Below the pieces are notes generated by a model. The model was not told where the DNA came from. It saw only the letters and a list, made by a program, of their open reading frames with translations, and ran no database searches. 64,000 nt of DNA. Source: Chondrinema litorale. GTDB lineage: Bacteria; Bacteroidota; Bacteroidia; Cytophagales; Flammeovirgaceae. The stretch covers positions 1 to 64,000 of the forward strand of contig NZ_CP111043.1 in assembly GCF_026250525.1 (NCBI RefSeq), given 5' to 3'. Shown one piece after another: positions 63,418 to 64,000 of this stretch. Each line of letters begins with the position of its first letter. The first letter of the stretch is position 1. Made by a program: the position numbers and the translations under genes.

Positions 63418-64000
63418 TTAAACCATCAAATTTTGATAGGCATAGCTAATTAACTCATTTGTAGATTGTAATTGGAGTTTCTTTAAAATGTTTTTACGGT
63501 GTGTGCTAACTGTTTGGGCACTTATAGAAAGTTCTTCTGCAATTTGTTTACTATTATTACCTTTAAGTAAAAGACTTACAACATCGTACTCACGCATACT
63601 CAGTTTTTCGTGCAAATTTTCTCTACCAAAAACCTTCTTATAAATGGTCTTATAATTTCTGTATTTATCTAAAATTTTAATTACGCCTGAAATTTTTGGA
63701 TGCACAATATGCTCAAGTACAGAAACATTAATTAACACAATAGATAATTTGCCATCTTCGTCAAGCTCTAAGACATTTACTTGCTCTAAGATTAGCGCAT
63801 AAGTATTCCATTTTGTTTTAAAGCGATAAGAATATTGAAAGATAATATCACCTCTCCTATTTGGTGGATATGAATCTAACACCTCAGTTGACTCTTTGTA
63901 AAACTCATTTACTATATAGCCAACATCTTCTGGGTGAATTAAATTAAGAAAAACTTCAACACTTTTACCTAAAAAATCTTCAACATTGTAACCAAGTGCA
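63418..64000 (-). CDS. PAS-LuxR (GerE) regulator, N terminus outside window
   Basis: The reading frame is open to the right edge; upstream of the internal GTG at 63882 the translation ALGYNVEDFLGK...IHPEDVGYIV reads as a PAS domain, so the gene continues beyond the window. The C terminus (about 65 residues) is a LuxR-type helix-turn-helix: LSMREYDVVSLLLKGNNSKQIAEELS and VSTHRKNILKKL. It is a DNA-binding regulator with a PAS sensor; ligand and targets are unknown. Confidence 0.9.
   Translation of the reverse strand, partial: ALGYNVEDFLGKSVEVFLNLIHPEDVGYIVNEFYKESTEVLDSYPPNRRGDIIFQYSYRFKTKWNTYALILEQVNVLELDEDGKLSIVLINVSVLEHIVHPKISGVIKILDKYRNYKTIYKKVFGRENLHEKLSMREYDVVSLLLKGNNSKQIAEELSISAQTVSTHRKNILKKLQLQSTNELISYAYQNLMV

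Overview
The window is about 64 kb of an AT-rich bacterial chromosome, best read as Bacteroidota and probably Cytophagales. The evidence is the two tRNA-Phe promoters with the Bacteroidota layout (TTTTG, 18 bp, TAnnTTTG), scarce Shine-Dalgarno sites, many lipoproteins and KAQ/SQ-type signal peptides, and families typical of the phylum (DUF4861, DUF4199, DUF3109, BatB/BatC, 7TMR-DISM kinase, multidomain FtsX-type permeases). This is mostly ordinary core and envelope sequence. I see no prophage, CRISPR array, intact insertion sequence or classical defence island.

Layout. 0-2.4 kb: the end of an odd ClpB-like AAA+ protein fused to a release-factor-like domain. 2.5-11 kb: dicarboxylate transporter, coiled-coil lipoprotein, phosphopantetheinyl transferase, DgkA-type kinase, OsmC, rhodanese, TPR/propeller protein, hemB, a catalytically dead RAYT-like protein and a DUF3109 protein. 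11-20 kb: secreted M1 peptidase, lipoprotein serpin, thioredoxin-like lipoprotein, DUF4861 lipoprotein, Hsp20 and an FAD monooxygenase. 20.3-20.8 kb: two identical tRNA-Phe genes, each with its own promoter and terminator. 20.8-29 kb: MarR regulator, a lone nuoH, a hydroxyacid dehydrogenase, mutS, sugar epimerase and rpiB. 29-38 kb: glycosyltransferases, HNH protein, LD-carboxypeptidase, a GHMP sugar kinase followed by a galU-type uridylyltransferase, ferritin and a Rof-like antiterminator. 38-47 kb: modC/modB without modA, a hybrid-sensor kinase, recG and a SpoIIE-type phosphatase. 47-50 kb: a tightly coupled set of aldo/keto reductase, an Nmad3-like protein and a DUF2071 protein. 50-59 kb: second M1 peptidase, J-domain membrane protein, GH16 glucanase, large ABC permease and batB/batC. 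59.4-59.9 kb: five tRNAs including a tandem duplication of a Pro-Arg pair. 60-64 kb: small accessory genes, among them a secreted-protein gene broken by one base in an A-run, and a PAS-LuxR regulator cut by the right edge.

Functional links that the sequence supports: envelope sugar supply (GHMP kinase, galU-like, epimerase, glycosyltransferases); peptide scavenging and protease control (two M1 peptidases, S66 peptidase, serpin); polysaccharide use (GH16, DUF4861, SMP-30-like propeller); and aerotolerance or envelope stress (BatB/BatC, ferritin, OsmC, Hsp20). The most unusual item is the ClpB/release-factor chimera at the left edge. It keeps one apparently active ATPase site but has lost the second ATPase site, the usual substrate-gripping pore loop, and both the codon-reading and peptide-releasing motifs of a release factor.
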